Positions 17,416 to 25,390 of a DNA stretch of 64,000 nucleotides are shown in pieces (the stretch's first letter is position 1; each line of letters starts with the position of its first letter). Under the pieces are notes generated by a model. The model saw only the letters and a list, made by a program, of their open reading frames with translations. It made no database searches and had not been told where the DNA came from. This stretch comes from Gammaproteobacteria bacterium (GTDB lineage: Bacteria > Pseudomonadota > Gammaproteobacteria > HK1). A program made the translations under genes and the position numbers. The stretch is taken from NCBI GenBank assembly GCA_012103455.1, contig WLWT01000002.1, forward strand, positions 930,001 to 994,000, read 5' to 3'.

Positions 17416-18092
17416 TTACGAGAACACCTGTCTCAGCCATGCGATCAACCCGCGTAGCGGCTCCTTGTCAGTATCAAGAAGCTTGCGGTGCACCGTGACA
17501 TCTAGACCCAAACCTGGCCTTTGCTGCCATGCCAACCATGAATAAACCACGGCTTTTGAGTGGTGATACCCCGTGAATAAGGTATGAGGTAGACGAATAA
17601 GGTATGAGGTAGACGCGCGGTGACATCTTGCGCGTAATCGAGGAGATCCGTCTGCGTACAATCGCCGATGACCGACAATAGGATGAAATCCTCAAGATTA
17701 CCGTCGCCTTGGTGGTTGGGCATCAACCAAAGCCCTACGGGCGGTAAGCCATCACGATTGCCGAGCACGGTGCCCATGTTTGGGAGTTCAGGCAACGCCG
17801 CCGGCGTGTTGTATCCAAATGCCGCAAGAGCAGCGGTTAGAGTGTCCCAGCGCGCCTGTACTCCACCGCCGCTGGTGCGATCGGCGTCGGCGACGATCCC
17901 AAGCTTAGTCACCTGACCGTTCTCCATTTGCTTCGCTAGATCACCGATTAGCTTTGGAAAAACGGTCACGGTGTCCCTGAGCCCGAAATTTCGAGGGGGC
18001 TTAATCTCTATGCCAGTTAAGCCGACCGACCGCACTAAAGCCGCAAAGAAATCCACATCGCTGCGGCCTTCCACGAGCAATATCGAGGTCAC
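17416..18092 (-). pseudogene. TOPRIM-fold DUF3226-like protein, frameshifted by a 20-bp tandem duplication
   Basis: The gene starts at GTG 18092, sharing one base with the stop of the ATPase gene, so the pair is coupled. TOPRIM features are LLVEGRSDVDFF at the N-terminus (Glu plus Asp) and IVADADRT near residue 67 (the D-x-D motif), as in nuclease, primase and OLD-type domains. A 20-bp unit is duplicated in tandem at 17575-17614. As read, the frame stops at 17502 (196 residues). Removing one copy joins it to the frame ending at 17416 and restores a C-terminus, HSKAVVYSWLAWQQRPGLGL, typical of DUF3226 proteins (about 218 residues). It is therefore either inactivated or in an off phase. Confidence 0.82.
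17575..17614. repeat. 20-bp tandem duplication inside the TOPRIM gene
   Basis: Two exact adjacent 20-bp copies (17575-17594 and 17595-17614). Because 20 is not a multiple of three, the extra copy shifts the reading frame of the gene it lies in. Confidence 0.95.
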
Positions 18093-19201
18093 TATCTAAC
18101 CTCGAGCCCCGCCCGCGTCGCGCGGGACAAATCCTCGCCGCTGTAGCGGGTGGCGATGACCTTGCCGTATTCGCTAGTGCGCACACTTCGGCCTAGGTGG
18201 AACAACATGCCTGTCACGGAACTGCCGGCATCGGCCTCCTGGAACGCTCTGACGCAATCCCAGCTATGTGTAGTGGCGAAGACTTGCAGATCCAACATCT
18301 CCGCCAGCTTGAAAACCAAACGCCACACCTGCGGCTGCACCGACCAGTGAAGACCGTTTTCGAATTCGTCCAGAAGAACATATCCTCCTTTCGACACGAC
18401 GGTAGCGAGCACCATCTGAAAGAGACGGCCAGCGCCATCGTCGAGCGCCTTCAGTGGAAGCCGTTCATCCTCGCCATGGATAACGATGAACTCGGAGCTT
18501 CGCTGAGGCCCTGGCACTAAAACGAGTTCTTGAATGCCCGGATCGACCAGCTTGAGCGCGGAAATAACGTGCTCGCGCAAGGCCGGGCGAATCGATACCC
18601 GGGCCCAACGCCGGGTGAGCGTGTTGCCGTCCCACCCGCTTGCCGCCACGAAGCGCGCGTGTTCATTCCGTTCTTTTCCGGTCTTGATGAAAGGACCATC
18701 GAGCGGTATCAGGGGACCAGTTCGCGAGCCATCAGCCCGGCCTTCTAAGAATAGCTTCGCATCGTTCGCTACCTCACGTAGCGTCGATGCCTTAATAGGT
18801 TTTCGAACTAGGCCGTCTTCGTATTCCGTCACGCTATACGCCCGCAAGCCGAGTCGGAAGCGCTCAGATCTAGGCCGCAACGGCCCGATTTCAATCTTCG
18901 TGTCCAAGGAATCGGGAAACTCGTGGCCTGGAAAGAGACTTCTCAGTGGATTCCTCTGGATCTCGGGGAAGTAAGGCGCCTCATCCGCTTGCTCCGAGAG
19001 AACGGTGAAGTCTTCATGCCGCTCCTCAACGAGGCTGTGCAATACAGGGCCAGCCCCTCGCCCTGCGAATATGCGCAGCGCTTCAAGCAGACATGTTTTC
19101 CCGCTGTTGTTTTTACCGACGATAAGATTGACTTGCCCCACTTGCGGAAGGGTCAACTCCTCGAACAGCCGGAAATTCTTGATTTGAAGAGAGCTCAGCA
19201 T
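18092..19201 (-). CDS. OLD-like AAA/ABC-type ATPase, partner of the TOPRIM gene
   Basis: A protein of 369 residues started at MLSSLQIKNF (19201); 19 upstream codons are also open but poorly family-like. Motifs are Walker A GKNNSGKT near residue 30, a signature-like LDDGAGRLFQM near 260, Walker B YVLLDEFENGLH near 280 and an H-loop ATTHSWDC near 315, the pattern of SMC/Rad50-like OLD ATPases. The gene is coupled to a TOPRIM protein. A separate ATPase plus TOPRIM effector is the layout of split OLD and PARIS-like defence systems (established for those families). Defence here is inference from motifs and from its place beside a CRISPR cassette. Confidence 0.85.
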   Translation of the reverse strand: MLSSLQIKNFRLFEELTLPQVGQVNLIVGKNNSGKTCLLEALRIFAGRGAGPVLHSLVEERHEDFTVLSEQADEAPYFPEIQRNPLRSLFPGHEFPDSLDTKIEIGPLRPRSERFRLGLRAYSVTEYEDGLVRKPIKASTLREVANDAKLFLEGRADGSRTGPLIPLDGPFIKTGKERNEHARFVAASGWDGNTLTRRWARVSIRPALREHVISALKLVDPGIQELVLVPGPQRSSEFIVIHGEDERLPLKALDDGAGRLFQMVLATVVSKGGYVLLDEFENGLHWSVQPQVWRLVFKLAEMLDLQVFATTHSWDCVRAFQEADAGSSVTGMLFHLGRSVRTSEYGKVIATRYSGEDLSRATRAGLEVR

Positions 19202-19270
19202 CACCTCGCCGCCGTATCGATTGCCGGCAGGGAGTATAGCCGCCGCCCGGCTTTGCACGGATCCACGCCG

Positions 19271-20035
19271 CTAAGCTTGTTCCTTATCCTCAGCGGCGGT
19301 GTAAGCACTACGCAGGCGCACCGGGGCGGTGCCGCGTCGGCGTATCCGCATATTGATGACCTCGACGGCTATGGAGAAGGCCATCGCGAAATAGATATAG
19401 CCCTTGGGCACATGGTGATCGAAGCCATCGGCCACCAGCACCGCGCCGATCATGAACAGGAAGGATAGCGCCAGCACTTTTACCGTCGGGTGCTCCGAGA
19501 CAAAGCGTCCGATGGGGCCGGCGAACACCATCATCAAGGCCACGGATGCGATCACCGCCGCGATCATGACGGCGAGTTCGTCCACCATGCCGATCGCCGT
19601 CACTATGGAGTCTATGGAGAATACTGCGTCGATAACGATGATCTGCACGAGCACGCTGGCGAAGGTCGCGCGCACCCCGGAGGAACGTTCGCCCTCTTCG
19701 CCCTCGAACAACTGATGCAGTTCATGGGTGCTCTTATAGAGCAAGAATAGACCCCCGCCGATGAGGATCAGATCGCGGCTCGATATCGCCTGTCCGAACA
19801 CCGTAAACAGCGGCGCCACGAGTCCGATAATCACCGTGAGCAAACTCAGCAATATGATCCGCATCACCATGGCGAGTCCCAAGCCTATGCGGCGAACCCG
19901 CTCTCGCTGCGCCTGCGGCAGCTTATCGGCCAGGATGGAGATAAACACGATGTTGTCGATGCCCAGCACCAGTTCAAGCACCGTCAAAGTGACGAATGCG
20001 ATCCATGCATCTGGACTCATCAAAAGTTCGAGCAT
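19271..20035 (-). CDS. TerC family integral membrane protein
   Basis: A 254-residue membrane protein with about seven hydrophobic segments. It contains the TerC hallmark LELVLGIDNIVFISILADKLP near residue 18 and a second acidic membrane motif, VIDAVFSIDSIVTAIGM, near 128. TerC/YgdQ proteins are linked to tellurium resistance and to manganese or metal export. A mobile element begins two bases upstream of its start codon and has displaced the native leader, which can still be seen next to the truncated terC copy at 29.7 kb. An AGGTG in the element's inverted repeat could act as a substitute ribosome site. Confidence 0.9.
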   Translation of the reverse strand: MLELLMSPDAWIAFVTLTVLELVLGIDNIVFISILADKLPQAQRERVRRIGLGLAMVMRIILLSLLTVIIGLVAPLFTVFGQAISSRDLILIGGGLFLLYKSTHELHQLFEGEEGERSSGVRATFASVLVQIIVIDAVFSIDSIVTAIGMVDELAVMIAAVIASVALMMVFAGPIGRFVSEHPTVKVLALSFLFMIGAVLVADGFDHHVPKGYIYFAMAFSIAVEVINMRIRRRGTAPVRLRSAYTAAEDKEQA

Positions 20036-20037
20036 AT

Positions 20038-20179
20038 GGGCACCTGCTAAAAATAGTCATTGTTTCGTGAGTGCAAGAAAGCACCGCGCGCACAACCGCA
20101 GTGTATAGCTCATACCTGAGGATTCGAGCACGGCGCTGACGCCGCAATCGCGGAAAAAGTGTATTTTTAGCAGGTGCCC
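20038..20179. mobile_element. MITE-like element, copy 2 (142 bp), at a rearrangement junction
   Basis: Same family as the element at 3063, in the opposite orientation. Both terminal inverted repeats are complete (GGGCACCTGCTAAAAAT at each end). Unlike other copies it has no target duplication: the left flank is the terC start and the right flank is an internal piece of rpoN. This is expected if the element was formed by recombination between two copies or marks an adjacent deletion. Confidence 0.88.
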
Positions 20180-20265
20180 ATGAGATGGCCGCCGTTTTGC
20201 GTCAAGTGCAGAATTTCGACCCTGTGGGTGTTGCTGCCCGTGATTTGCGTGAATGTCTGCTCATC
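20180..20265 (+). pseudogene. Internal fragment of rpoN (86 bp)
   Basis: These 86 bases match rpoN positions 30488-30573 with three differences, all silent in the rpoN frame. The match starts exactly at the mobile-element border and ends abruptly at 20265. The following 137 bp (20266-20402) match nothing I recognise. Confidence 0.9.
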
Positions 20266-20402
20266 GCCGTGCCAACACAGCCACACCATTCAATGGCCAA
20301 ACCGCGCTGGATAAAATGCTCGGTGGTCGCGTCATCTGTGTTATGTCCGGGATGGAAACGCGCAGCGATCACCGATGTGTTGGAAGTGCGAAAGGTCCAG
20401 CG

Positions 20403-20816
20403 CTACTGAGGATGCGCGTCGATCCAGTTCTCGATACGCAATCCCTCGATACGGGAAAATTCACGCGTATTGTTGCTCACAAGGGTCAGATCCAAAGCCA
20501 GGGCATGGCCGGCAATCAGCATGTCCAGAGGACCGATCGAGCGACCCTGCCGTTTCAGCACGGCGCGTAACGCCCCATAGCGCAACGCAGCATCAGCGCC
20601 AAATTGGAGCACATCAACCGCCTCTGTGATCGCCTCAATGCGTGCGAAATTCGCCGCAACGCTGTCCGAATTCGCCGCGCCGTAAGCAAGCTCACCCAAT
20701 GTTACCGAAGAGATCCCGGCACTGCCCGGCGCCAACTGCGCCAAGCGCTCACGTACCGCCACAGGCCGATGCTTGATGATGTAGATGCAGATGTCCGTAT
20801 CCAGCAGATAAATCAT
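20403..20816 (-). CDS. vapC: VapC-type PIN-domain ribonuclease toxin
   Basis: A 137-residue PIN-domain protein. Acidic residues of the active site are visible: LLDTDICIY at the N-terminus, SVTLGELAYGA near residue 38 (Glu), IGPLDMLIAGHAL near 98 (Asp) and LVSNNTREFSRI near 115. VapC toxins cut tRNA or rRNA and are neutralised by a cognate antitoxin. It lies 19 bp after the vapB gene on the same strand, the usual order. Confidence 0.92.
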   Translation of the reverse strand: MIYLLDTDICIYIIKHRPVAVRERLAQLAPGSAGISSVTLGELAYGAANSDSVAANFARIEAITEAVDVLQFGADAALRYGALRAVLKRQGRSIGPLDMLIAGHALALDLTLVSNNTREFSRIEGLRIENWIDAHPQ

Positions 20817-20835
20817 CGGCTTTTCCTAAAGCGCG

Positions 20836-21075
20836 CTAATCGAAGCTTTCGCGCTGCTGCTCCTCACCCTGTCCACGCCCTTCAGCGAAAAAACTCGGAT
20901 CACTGCCAAGCGCGGCTAATGAATCGAACAAGCCTGCCATATTCCGCTGCGGTTTGCGCAAGACTACCTCGTCGCCACGACGAAAAATCTCGACTTCATC
21001 GACATCGAAGCGAAGCTCTTTAGGCAAACGCACTGCCTGCGAATTGCCGCTGGTGAAGACTTTGGCTGTGGACAT
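20836..21075 (-). CDS. vapB: VapB-type AbrB-fold antitoxin
   Basis: A 79-residue protein starting at ATG 21075. The N-terminal half is a swapped-hairpin AbrB/VapB DNA-binding domain (AKVFTSGNSQAVRLPKELRF, then VEIFRRGDEVVLRKP). The C-terminal tail (LFDSLAALGSDPSFF) would wrap the toxin. A larger open frame reaching 21627 runs through csb2 on the same strand and is not the gene. A promoter with a half-palindromic operator is visible just upstream. Confidence 0.92.
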   Translation of the reverse strand: MSTAKVFTSGNSQAVRLPKELRFDVDEVEIFRRGDEVVLRKPQRNMAGLFDSLAALGSDPSFFAEGRGQGEEQQRESFD

Positions 21076-21096
21076 ATGAACGTCTCCGAACTGACG

Positions 21097-21125
21097 TGTA
21101 TACGCAAAGTATATACCTTGATCAA
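21097..21125 (-). promoter_or_regulatory. Promoter and likely operator of vapBC
   Basis: On the reverse strand, TTGATC (21125-21120) and TATACA (21102-21097) are spaced by 17 bp, a good sigma-70 promoter ending 21 bp before the vapB start. The spacer contains GTATATAC and overlaps GTATAC, a likely binding site for VapB autoregulation. Confidence 0.6.
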
Positions 21126-21155
21126 CAGCTGCGAAACGACGAGCCGTGTAGAGAT

Positions 21156-23405
21156 TCATTCTACTGGTGAACTCATCCGATGAAAGACGCCGCCACCAAC
21201 GTGCCGATTCCGGCCAATCATGATCGGGCCGGCCTGCGGTTGACCGAAGCGCAGCCGAACCCGCCCCGCCAGCCCGCCGCGCGGGCCTTGCTCGACTGTC
21301 AACACATCCAACTCGGGCCGGGGAAGATTCTGGCGATCCAGTTCGAAGAGCACATCCTGAATCAGCGCCTGCTCGGCAGGCAGCTTCTTCGCGTGTCGTG
21401 TTGGGCGATATTGCGTCAATGATTCCCATTGCCTGGCCGAACCCAGCAAACCGTCCGATTCGGCATCGACGGCCTGCGGGGCTAGCGCCAGCCGCCCGTC
21501 CTGACCGGCACGCAGCTCGGTCAAATCCAACAGAACATCGTCCAGCAGTTTCAGATGTACGCGCTCTGAATTGAACGCGCGACGCCGCTCCAAAATATGC
21601 GGCGCAACAACCAACAAACGCGAACACGGCAAATCGGCAACAAAACTCAGGTGACGATGTTCACCGCTGCGCATCGGGGAACCCTCTTGCTCATGGCCGG
21701 TGAAAAACCCGGGTAGTGGCGTTTTTAGCCCCAAACGGCGCTGCACCAAGGCCATCACAGCCCGTCTTAGCGACCGAGCAAGTCGCTCTGGCCGAGCGGC
21801 GTTGCCGAGGCCCGACTCAATTCGAAACGTGAACACACCAAGCCGTTCGCGCTTGCGTTCCATCACGCCCAGACCGAGATAACGCCCGTCACCCAGCACC
21901 ATTGGCCCGGCAACCGGTCGCGTGAAGCGTAAGGCGACATGCCAGAGCCGCTCTTTCGCGAAACGCTGCCCTTGCGCGAACAGTTCGGCGCGTACCCCAC
22001 GCGCATCAAACGGCTCGCGGCGTACTCGAATCGACACGGGTCGTTCGCGGATATCCGCATGGCGCAATGCCGCGCGAACGGCTTGTACGGCAGCGGCTTC
22101 TTCGTGATGCCGTTCAGCGGCGTTTTTCGCTTCGTTGCCAGCCTGGTGTTCGCGTCGCGCCCTGGACTCTTCGCGCAATTTCGCCGGATCGATCCGGCGC
22201 CGCGCCGCGCTTAGCGGCAGTGCCAATGGCGTGACGCTTTGCCAGAGACGTGACGCGGTTTCATCACCCACCCCATCGACCGCATAGTGTTTAAGCATGC
22301 CCAAGTCATCGGCGAGCACCAAACTCGTTTCCGCCCCTGCACCGGTCGTGTCGGCGATCCGAAGCCCGGACAGCGCCCATTCCAGATCACCCAAGAGCAG
22401 CGAACAATCCGGCGGCACCATCAGCAAGATACGCCGTACGGCCGGATTCACATGCGGATGTCCGGTGGACGGGATCGGGATCAGGCGAATGCGCCGTGCC
22501 TTGTCTTTCTCGGTGGCACCGCGCCCGATCACCTGGGCTTCAATAGCTGGAACTTGCTCGGAAAGTGCTTCGGACAAACGTGCCGCAAGGCCATCGCGCA
22601 CCACCTCTGTCAACCGCACCACCGATTCTCTTTGCCAAGAGCGAAATGACGACAGCTTGTCCGTCTGGCGCAAGTCGAACAAACGCCAGGATTGCGCCGG
22701 GTTGTAACTGACGCGGCGAAAACGAGGCTTGGGAGGATTGGCGAAATAGATCTGGGTCTTGCGGCCTTGCCGCACCGATTGAAAGCGTTGACGCTGCGCC
22801 TGAAACCGACTCACCAAGCTGGTCAGCGAGCCGCTTTGCGGGCAATCCAGAGCCACTTCCCCATCGCCTGCACCACTGCCTGGCCGAAAAATCTCGCCAC
22901 CGGCCTGCTCCAGCTTGACCGCGCCATCTGGCTCTGACAGCAATTCACAGCGCGCCCAGGCCATATCGACGCCACGCCCTAGTTGGTAGAGGTTATCCGC
23001 CATCTCACAGACCACGCCGGCGGCCTGATCGTTTTGCGCTGATGCACTGAACCGCCAACCGTAAACGATTGGATTGCGCGCATCGATATGTCGAGGACGA
23101 ATCAATTTTCCGACACGAATGTTGGCCACCTGGCTTGGATCGCCGCCTTTCGCATCGAGATCGTTATTCGGCACAAAGGTCGTGTACGGCAATCCCAAGC
23201 GGCCACGTTGCGCACAAATTTTCGGCGCTTCGGGTAAAGATTCCAGCCAGGCCAGGGCGTTGACACAAGCATCGGGCAGCGCTGCCCCAACGGCATTGCC
23301 GGCGAGCAGTGCCTGAAACACCCGAGCCGGAGACGGTGGCCACTCGCCATCGCCATGGTAGCGGTCATCGAGAAAGTGCACTGACAGCAACAGCATTTTT
23401 TCCAT
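21156..23405 (-). CDS. csb2: Type I-G (I-U) CRISPR protein Csb2, Cas5-Cas6 fusion
   Basis: A 749-residue protein. Its start (LLLSVHFLDDRYHGDGEWPPSPARVFQALLAG, positions 5-36) is typical of Csb2/GSU0054 proteins, in which an N-terminal Cas5-like RAMP is fused to a C-terminal Cas6-like RNase domain. It should process crRNA and hold its 5' end in the Cascade-like effector. Late in the chain, histidine-rich segments (SGEHRHLSFVAD near 580, then glycine-rich RVRLRFGQPQAGPIMIG near 720) fit a Cas6 RAMP. It is the last gene of cas3-csb3-csb1-csb2, 27 bp after csb1. Confidence 0.9.
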   Translation of the reverse strand: MEKMLLLSVHFLDDRYHGDGEWPPSPARVFQALLAGNAVGAALPDACVNALAWLESLPEAPKICAQRGRLGLPYTTFVPNNDLDAKGGDPSQVANIRVGKLIRPRHIDARNPIVYGWRFSASAQNDQAAGVVCEMADNLYQLGRGVDMAWARCELLSEPDGAVKLEQAGGEIFRPGSGAGDGEVALDCPQSGSLTSLVSRFQAQRQRFQSVRQGRKTQIYFANPPKPRFRRVSYNPAQSWRLFDLRQTDKLSSFRSWQRESVVRLTEVVRDGLAARLSEALSEQVPAIEAQVIGRGATEKDKARRIRLIPIPSTGHPHVNPAVRRILLMVPPDCSLLLGDLEWALSGLRIADTTGAGAETSLVLADDLGMLKHYAVDGVGDETASRLWQSVTPLALPLSAARRRIDPAKLREESRARREHQAGNEAKNAAERHHEEAAAVQAVRAALRHADIRERPVSIRVRREPFDARGVRAELFAQGQRFAKERLWHVALRFTRPVAGPMVLGDGRYLGLGVMERKRERLGVFTFRIESGLGNAARPERLARSLRRAVMALVQRRLGLKTPLPGFFTGHEQEGSPMRSGEHRHLSFVADLPCSRLLVVAPHILERRRAFNSERVHLKLLDDVLLDLTELRAGQDGRLALAPQAVDAESDGLLGSARQWESLTQYRPTRHAKKLPAEQALIQDVLFELDRQNLPRPELDVLTVEQGPRGGLAGRVRLRFGQPQAGPIMIGRNRHVGGGVFHRMSSPVE

Positions 23406-23432
23406 ATCGCTCTCCCGGACCGAGGCTTCCGG

Positions 23433-24506
23433 TTATTGCTTCCCTTTGGATTTCCCTAGAACGTCTTTCAAGTCGTCATGAGCGAGCTTTTTGTCGAACA
23501 GAAACTGCTCATCGGGGGCCACTTCGAAGGCACTGCGTGCAGCTTTTGCGAACTCGAGTGCAGCACCGGACGTCAGTTCGACTGCGCTGCGCACACCGTC
23601 GCGCCCGACCGCTTCCCAGACCGACGGCGTGTTCGGATCCGCCGTCAGCAGGCAGCCCTGACGCAGAAAACCATCCACAGGATCGGTGGCACCGACCAGG
23701 GCCAAGCCGAGGATATAACGGCGCATCGCTTGTGTATTTTCGGCATCGCCACGCAGGCGCCGTAGCGCGATCAGGTTGATGGTGATCTGACGCTGGATCG
23801 GGCCGTTGGCGACAACACCACCCACCATGTTTCCAGCGGGCACATGACCAAAACCGCGCTCGGCGATTTTGTCCTTGATCTGCTGTTTCTCGTCGGCGTC
23901 GTAAAGCCCTTCGGCCTGATAGTCGAGCGGTGGTGCGTACTGCGCCGATCGGTGAATCACATCCACATCCCAGGCACGGATCACCGATTGCAGGATACGC
24001 GGCAATTTGGCGGAGGTATCGCGCGAATCCCAGGCACCGAACACGATGGAGGTTGGCGCGAGTTTGGCGATTTTCGAGGAATCACCGGTATCTAGAAAAT
24101 GCGCGAAGGCTTTGTTCGCGCGATCTTTCAAGGTGGACGAACGCACCAGGGCGTCACCCAAGCGGTGGCCGACCTCGAGGATGGAAACCGATTTGCTTTC
24201 ACCGTAATTGATGTCGATCTGCGGCACCAGATCAGACAAGTCGTTTTTCGGCTCACCGTCCGCTTCGCGCCGGAAAATCGGCTCGATCCGATTCGCCTGG
24301 GAACCGACGCTGTCCACCGTAACCACGGTGCGGCCGTCAGCGAGTTTTTCGACGCCGTAGTCTTTCAAATCCGCATAGGTGGGCGGAAATATCACCCCGC
24401 CTTCGCCTTCGATTGGCAGCAGTATCTGGGTCAGATGCAACGCCACCGGGCCTTTAGGATCGTCCGCCCAGGCGTTGATGATGCCGTTGTTCAGTTGCTC
24501 GCTCAT
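23433..24506 (-). CDS. csb1: Type I-G (I-U) CRISPR protein Csb1, Cas7 backbone
   Basis: A 357-residue protein started at ATG 24506, which overlaps the csb3 stop (ATGA) and is preferred over an upstream start. The Csb1/GSU0053 family pattern is visible: FPPTYAD, VDSVGSQANRIEPIF near residue 65, and SIVFGAWDSRDT near 175. It is the Cas7-type RAMP that polymerises along crRNA. Length is typical. It is transcribed with csb3 and csb2. Confidence 0.9.
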   Translation of the reverse strand: MSEQLNNGIINAWADDPKGPVALHLTQILLPIEGEGGVIFPPTYADLKDYGVEKLADGRTVVTVDSVGSQANRIEPIFRREADGEPKNDLSDLVPQIDINYGESKSVSILEVGHRLGDALVRSSTLKDRANKAFAHFLDTGDSSKIAKLAPTSIVFGAWDSRDTSAKLPRILQSVIRAWDVDVIHRSAQYAPPLDYQAEGLYDADEKQQIKDKIAERGFGHVPAGNMVGGVVANGPIQRQITINLIALRRLRGDAENTQAMRRYILGLALVGATDPVDGFLRQGCLLTADPNTPSVWEAVGRDGVRSAVELTSGAALEFAKAARSAFEVAPDEQFLFDKKLAHDDLKDVLGKSKGKQ

Positions 24507-25390
24507 GCGCTTGTCTCCTCGATGACGTCGGTTATGCAACGCGCCTGGTTTTCCTGTCCGGGCCAACCGAGTTGCATCAAGAAATCACGGCGCGGGAAAC
24601 CCAGATCGGCCCCGCCCAATGCCGCGCGTAGAAATATAGGGTCGTAAAGTTCATCGGTACCGCTGAGCCCGAGCACGCTGTAGCGGTACTCGAGCTTGTT
24701 GCGCTCGGTTTTGCGTGGACGCGCATGGCTTAGGCCGATCACTGCGAGCATCTCCACCACGGGAAAACCGACCATGGTCACGTCGCCGTGGAGATTCGGG
24801 GAAAATCCGGCAGTCAGCGGGATGTAGTCACGCCGCCAGTCGAGCCGAAAGCTGCTTGACTGCGGACAAGACAACGCGAAAGGAGCGTGGGCGTGGCTTA
24901 CCAACTGATCACGGACCGCGTTTAGCGCATCCCGGAACAGTGCGGCCCCCGGATAGCCACCTGCGCCGGCCCAGAACTTCACGTTGTCCCGCTGCGTACT
25001 GTCGCCCCAATGATCAATCTCCAAACGCGCACCGGTTGCGTTCAGTTTTCCAGTCAGACGCACCGGCAGCGTTGCGGGACTGTCTGGTGGTGAAATCGGA
25101 AATACGTCTTTTTCGTCCGGCTCTTCGGATTCCACATCCCACTTGGCTGTAGTCAGACGGTTTTGATCAGGGCTGATCGAGTTCACCTGACAACCGGACA
25201 GAAATCGCAATATGGTGTCGAACGGATCGTCATCGCATGACGCGGACAAGCGAAAACAAGGCTCGTCGCCACGCCAGTCGAATCCGCCGGACGCATCGCC
25301 CAGCAACTGATCGGCGGCTTCCAGAAACCCCAAGCACGCAAACACCTGCCCCGGATTGAACAAATCCACCGGAATGCATCCCCGGGCCAT
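24503..25390 (-). CDS. csb3: Type I-G (I-U) CRISPR protein Csb3 (Cas8u2-like)
   Basis: A 295-residue protein started at ATG 25390, next to the cas3 stop; longer starts lie inside cas3. The N-terminus IPVDLFNPGQVFACLGFLEAAD (positions 6-27) matches Csb3 proteins, placed in the large-subunit role in the I-U variant that lacks Csx17. Large-subunit function for Csb3 is a published prediction, not shown here. It is coupled to both neighbours by overlapping stop and start codons. Confidence 0.82.
   Translation of the reverse strand: MARGCIPVDLFNPGQVFACLGFLEAADQLLGDASGGFDWRGDEPCFRLSASCDDDPFDTILRFLSGCQVNSISPDQNRLTTAKWDVESEEPDEKDVFPISPPDSPATLPVRLTGKLNATGARLEIDHWGDSTQRDNVKFWAGAGGYPGAALFRDALNAVRDQLVSHAHAPFALSCPQSSSFRLDWRRDYIPLTAGFSPNLHGDVTMVGFPVVEMLAVIGLSHARPRKTERNKLEYRYSVLGLSGTDELYDPIFLRAALGGADLGFPRRDFLMQLGWPGQENQARCITDVIEETSA

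Noticed and set aside
20266..20402. Sequence after the rpoN fragment, checked for a gene
   Set aside because: The open frame there is only a continuation of the rpoN stump; no recognisable protein or RNA.
20836..21627. 263-residue open frame covering vapB and the 3' part of csb2
   Set aside because: Only its last 79 residues are protein-like (the antitoxin); the rest overlaps csb2 in another frame.
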